Assembly (NCBI RefSeq): GCF_900101445.1
Contig: NZ_FNKE01000001.1
Span: 248,001-312,000, forward strand
Length of the DNA: 64,000 nucleotides
Reading direction: 5' to 3'
Source of the DNA: Streptococcus equinus
GTDB taxonomy: Bacteria; Bacillota; Bacilli; Lactobacillales; Streptococcaceae
Part shown: positions 61,661-64,000 of the stretch, piece by piece
Layout: each line of letters opens with the position of its first letter
How positions within the stretch are numbered: the stretch's first letter is position 1
Position numbers and translations under genes: made by a program
The notes under the pieces: generated by a model
Told to the model about the DNA's origin: nothing
What the model saw: the letters and a program-made list of their open reading frames with translations, nothing else
Database searches by the model: none

Positions 61661-63175
61661 ATGCCGACTTACTCACATCATCATGGTAGTCACCATGGTC
61701 ACCATCACAGTAGTCATCACAAGCATCATAAGAGCTCACGGCGGCGCTCTAGGTTTGCTGATTTGAAGATTGTGAATGCGGCGCTTTTAGTCTTGTATGC
61801 TGTACTTGCTGGTCTTGCCACTTATATGATGTATGCTCATCATATCTTGGCCTTTAGACATCTTAACGTTGTTTATACTATTGTATTAGTAGCTATTTTT
61901 GCTTTGTGTTTAACATTGAGCATTCTTAAGAAGAGCAGGGTTTTAACAACAGTCCTTTTGGTTGTCTTTTCAATCATTGCTGCAGTATCCCTCTTTGCTT
62001 TTAAGTCTTTGGTTGATGTTGCACATAATATGAATGAGACGGCTTCTTACTCAGAAATTGAGATGAGTGTGGTTGTTCCAAGCAATAGCTCAGTTAATGA
62101 TGTATCTGACCTCACAAGTGTTCAAGCACCGACAGATGCTGATGGTAGCAATATCAATGAACTGTTGTCTCAGATTAAGTCAGAAAAGGGAGTAGACTTA
62201 GCGACAGAAAAGGTTGATTCTTATCAAGCTGCTTATGAGAACTTAGTTAATGGCTCAAGCAAGGCAATGGTCTTTAACAGTGCTTATTCAAGCTTGCTTG
62301 AAATGTCTTATGAGAACTACCAATCAAATCTTAAGACCATCTATTCTTATAAGATTAAGACAAGTATCAAAGACGAAGCCAAAGCACATGATTCAAATGT
62401 CTTTAACATTTACATCAGTGGTATTGATACCTACGGTTCAATTTCAACGGTCTCACGTTCAGATGTCAACCTGATTTTGACGGTTAATATGAACACACAT
62501 AAGATTTTGATGACAGAGACACCTCGTGACTCTTACGTTAAGATTCCTGATGGCGGTGCTAATCAATATGATAAATTGACCCACGCAGGTATTTATGGTG
62601 TTGAAACTTCAGAAAAGACACTTGAAAATCTTTATGGAATTAATATTGATTACTATGCTCGCCTTAACTTTGATTCCTTCTTGAAGTTAATTGATGCGTT
62701 AGGTGGTATTACGGTTTACAATAGTCAGGCCTTTACAAGCCTTCATGGTAATTATGAATTTCCAGTTGGAAACGTAACACTTGACTCAGATAAAGCTCTT
62801 GGTTTTGTTCGTGAACGTTATAGCCTCGAACATGGTGATTATGACCGCGGTAATAACCAAATGAAAGTCATTCAAGCAATCTTAGATAAGATGACTTCAT
62901 TGAAATCCGTTTCTAATTATTCAACGATTATTTCAAATGTACAAGATTCAATCCAGACAGATATGAAATTAGATACCATGATGAAGTTAGTCAATAACCA
63001 ATTAGATTCAGGTAAGAAATTTACCGTTACTTCTCAGGAAGTGACAGGGACAGGTTCGACTGGTCAGTTAATCTCATACGCTATGCCATCATCGAGTCTT
63101 TATATGATTCAATTAGATGATGCAAGTGTGGCAAAAGCTTCGCAAGCCATCAAGGATGTCATGGAAGGTAAGTAA
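61661..63175 (+). CDS. cpsA: LytR-CpsA-Psr family protein CpsA/Wzg
   Basis: A 504-residue LCP protein: His-rich start (12 His within residues 6-25), basic stretch RRRSRF, three membrane segments (about 36-110), accessory domain (about 115-235) and LCP domain (about 245-480) with YISGIDTYG, RSDVNLILTVN, TPRDSYVKIPDGG and LGFVRERYSLEHGDYDRGNNQ, whose Arg and Asp bind pyrophosphate lipids. LCP proteins join capsule to peptidoglycan. First gene of the capsule/EPS operon; cpsB follows by 3 bp. Confidence 0.95.
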   Translation: MPTYSHHHGSHHGHHHSSHHKHHKSSRRRSRFADLKIVNAALLVLYAVLAGLATYMMYAHHILAFRHLNVVYTIVLVAIFALCLTLSILKKSRVLTTVLLVVFSIIAAVSLFAFKSLVDVAHNMNETASYSEIEMSVVVPSNSSVNDVSDLTSVQAPTDADGSNINELLSQIKSEKGVDLATEKVDSYQAAYENLVNGSSKAMVFNSAYSSLLEMSYENYQSNLKTIYSYKIKTSIKDEAKAHDSNVFNIYISGIDTYGSISTVSRSDVNLILTVNMNTHKILMTETPRDSYVKIPDGGANQYDKLTHAGIYGVETSEKTLENLYGINIDYYARLNFDSFLKLIDALGGITVYNSQAFTSLHGNYEFPVGNVTLDSDKALGFVRERYSLEHGDYDRGNNQMKVIQAILDKMTSLKSVSNYSTIISNVQDSIQTDMKLDTMMKLVNNQLDSGKKFTVTSQEVTGTGSTGQLISYAMPSSSLYMIQLDDASVAKASQAIKDVMEGK

Positions 63176-63178
63176 TAG

Positions 63179-63910
63179 ATGATAGATATTCACTCGCATA
63201 TTGTTTTTGATGTAGACGATGGACCATCTACTATAGAAGAAAGTTTAGCTCTGATTGGAGAAAGTTATCGCCAAGGGGTAAGAACTATTGTTTCAACCTC
63301 TCACAGAAGACCTGACTTGTTTAAAACACCAGAAGAAAAGATTTGGACAAACTTTAAGCAGGTTAAAGAGGCCGCAGAAGTTAAGTTTAAGGATTTAGAA
63401 ATTCTATATGGTGGAGAACTCTACTATAATAATGCGCTGCTTGAAAAACTGGATGAGCATAAAGTTCCTCGCATGAATGATACGCAGTTTGCTTTAATAG
63501 AGTTTAGTATGACAACTTCATGGAAGGAAATCCATACAGGACTCAGTAAAGCTCTTATGCATGGAGTTACTCCAATTATCGCTCACATCGAACGTTACAA
63601 TGCTCTTGAAAATAACGAGGAGCGCGTGCGAGAATTGATTAATATGGGCTGCTATACTCAGATAAACAGCGCCCATGTCTTAAAACCAAAACTTTTTGGT
63701 GATAAATACCGTGTCTTTAAAAAACGTGCACGCTATTTCTTAGATAAGAACTTAGTTCATATCGTTTCTAGTGACATGCATAATCTAAATGCTCGTCCGC
63801 CTTATATGGATCAGGCACGCGAAATTATCACGAAAGATTTTGGAGGCAAACGAGCTTATAACCTTTTTGAGGGAAATGCTAAAACCTTATTAGAAAATAA
63901 AGATTTATAG
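63179..63910 (+). CDS. cpsB: Tyrosine-protein phosphatase CpsB/Wzh
   Basis: A 243-residue PHP-type metallo-phosphatase: IDIHSHIVFDVDDGP (3-17), STSHRRPDLF (about 40), GGELYYN (about 80), IAHIERYN (about 137), SSDMHNLNARPP (about 198). It dephosphorylates the CpsD tyrosine kinase and sets polymer length. In the operon cpsA-cpsB-cpsC. Confidence 0.96.
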   Translation: MIDIHSHIVFDVDDGPSTIEESLALIGESYRQGVRTIVSTSHRRPDLFKTPEEKIWTNFKQVKEAAEVKFKDLEILYGGELYYNNALLEKLDEHKVPRMNDTQFALIEFSMTTSWKEIHTGLSKALMHGVTPIIAHIERYNALENNEERVRELINMGCYTQINSAHVLKPKLFGDKYRVFKKRARYFLDKNLVHIVSSDMHNLNARPPYMDQAREIITKDFGGKRAYNLFEGNAKTLLENKDL

Positions 63911-63918
63911 GAGTATAT

Positions 63919-64000
63919 ATGAACACAAATGATAATGCAAGTATCGAAATTGACGTTCTCTACTTGCTAAGAAAGTTATGGAGTAAAAAATTCTTTATCG
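63919..64000 (+). CDS. cpsC: CpsC/Wzd, polysaccharide co-polymerase, N-terminal part (cut by window end)
   Basis: 27 codons visible: MNTNDNASIEIDVLYLLRKL, then WSKKFFI, the start of a Wzz/CpsC chain-length protein (the EIDVLYLLRKLW segment before the first membrane helix). GGAG at 63909-63912 stands seven bases before the ATG. It follows cpsB by 8 bp and should work with the CpsD kinase, which lies beyond the window. Confidence 0.87.
   Translation, partial: MNTNDNASIEIDVLYLLRKLWSKKFFI

Noticed and set aside
1-64000. tRNA genes, rRNA genes, CRISPR arrays and insertion sequences
   Set aside because: I looked for regular repeat-spacer units, transposase motifs and tRNA-like folds and saw none; short tRNA-like pieces could escape reading by eye.

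Overview
This window reads as a chromosomal segment of a low-GC streptococcus, most likely of the bovis/equinus/gallolyticus group. The basis is synteny and gene content seen in the sequence: rpiA-deoB-punA-ClC-deoD leading into a CpsY-type LysR gene and the start of a capsule/EPS operon (cpsA-cpsB-cpsC), a tryptophan-type ABC operon, RNase J2, PepV, and an LXG toxin locus like those described in S. gallolyticus. Species level is inference. I see no rRNA, tRNA, CRISPR array or insertion sequence.

Layout. 0-3 kb: end of hisC, a D-2-hydroxyacid dehydrogenase and a RocB-like M20 peptidase, overlapping as one operon. 3-6 kb: a tryptophan-type ABC transporter (trpXYZ-like) behind a leader peptide with two Trp codons and an attenuator. 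6-15 kb: RNase J2, a membrane-anchored matrixin-like protease, an ABC-F protein, and a MarR-controlled heterodimeric ABC exporter. 15-17.7 kb: an LXG (type VIIb secretion) toxin with a glycine-zipper C-terminus, a membrane protein that is probably its immunity protein, a frameshifted second immunity-like gene, and a DUF4176 protein. 17.8-18.8 kb: a DUF2798 membrane protein behind a structured leader RNA, and an ArsR repressor with its operator. 18.9-24.9 kb: an AT-rich five-gene cluster (double hexapeptide acyltransferase, GT-B glycosyltransferase, two-toroid protein with prenyltransferase/cyclase-type repeats, MFS exporter, chorismate-lyase-like enzyme). It looks like an undescribed pathway for a glycosylated, acylated aromatic (4-hydroxybenzoate-derived) small molecule, and is the best candidate for a new system.

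25-36 kb: P-type ATPase, DUF2974 hydrolase, a MerR operon (aldo/keto reductase, carboxymuconolactone-decarboxylase-like protein, cupin), a YkgJ-type protein, an HrtBA-like ABC pair, a K+ channel and a HAD phosphatase. 35.9-41.3 kb: a module bracketed by two exactly inverted 30-bp palindromes, holding a T-box leader, an amino-acid ABC transporter whose ATPase gene is a ruin, a stand-alone LanC-like protein with a three-Cys metal site, and a QorB-like reductase. 41-54 kb: Crp/Fnr and LysR regulators, a YeiH-type exporter, a cre-controlled aldehyde dehydrogenase, uvrC (apparently leaderless), a polytopic membrane protein, a nitroreductase, pepV, a UDG-like protein and mnmE. 54-60 kb: a nucleoside catabolism operon from rpiA to deoD plus a protein with a HEPN-like motif. 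60-64 kb: cpsY (divergent) and cpsA, cpsB and the first codons of cpsC.

The main themes are amino-acid supply sensed by RNA (Trp attenuator, T-box), transporter/regulator pairs with operators that can be read directly (MarR, ArsR, MerR, LysR, CcpA), and accessory islands between conserved housekeeping blocks.
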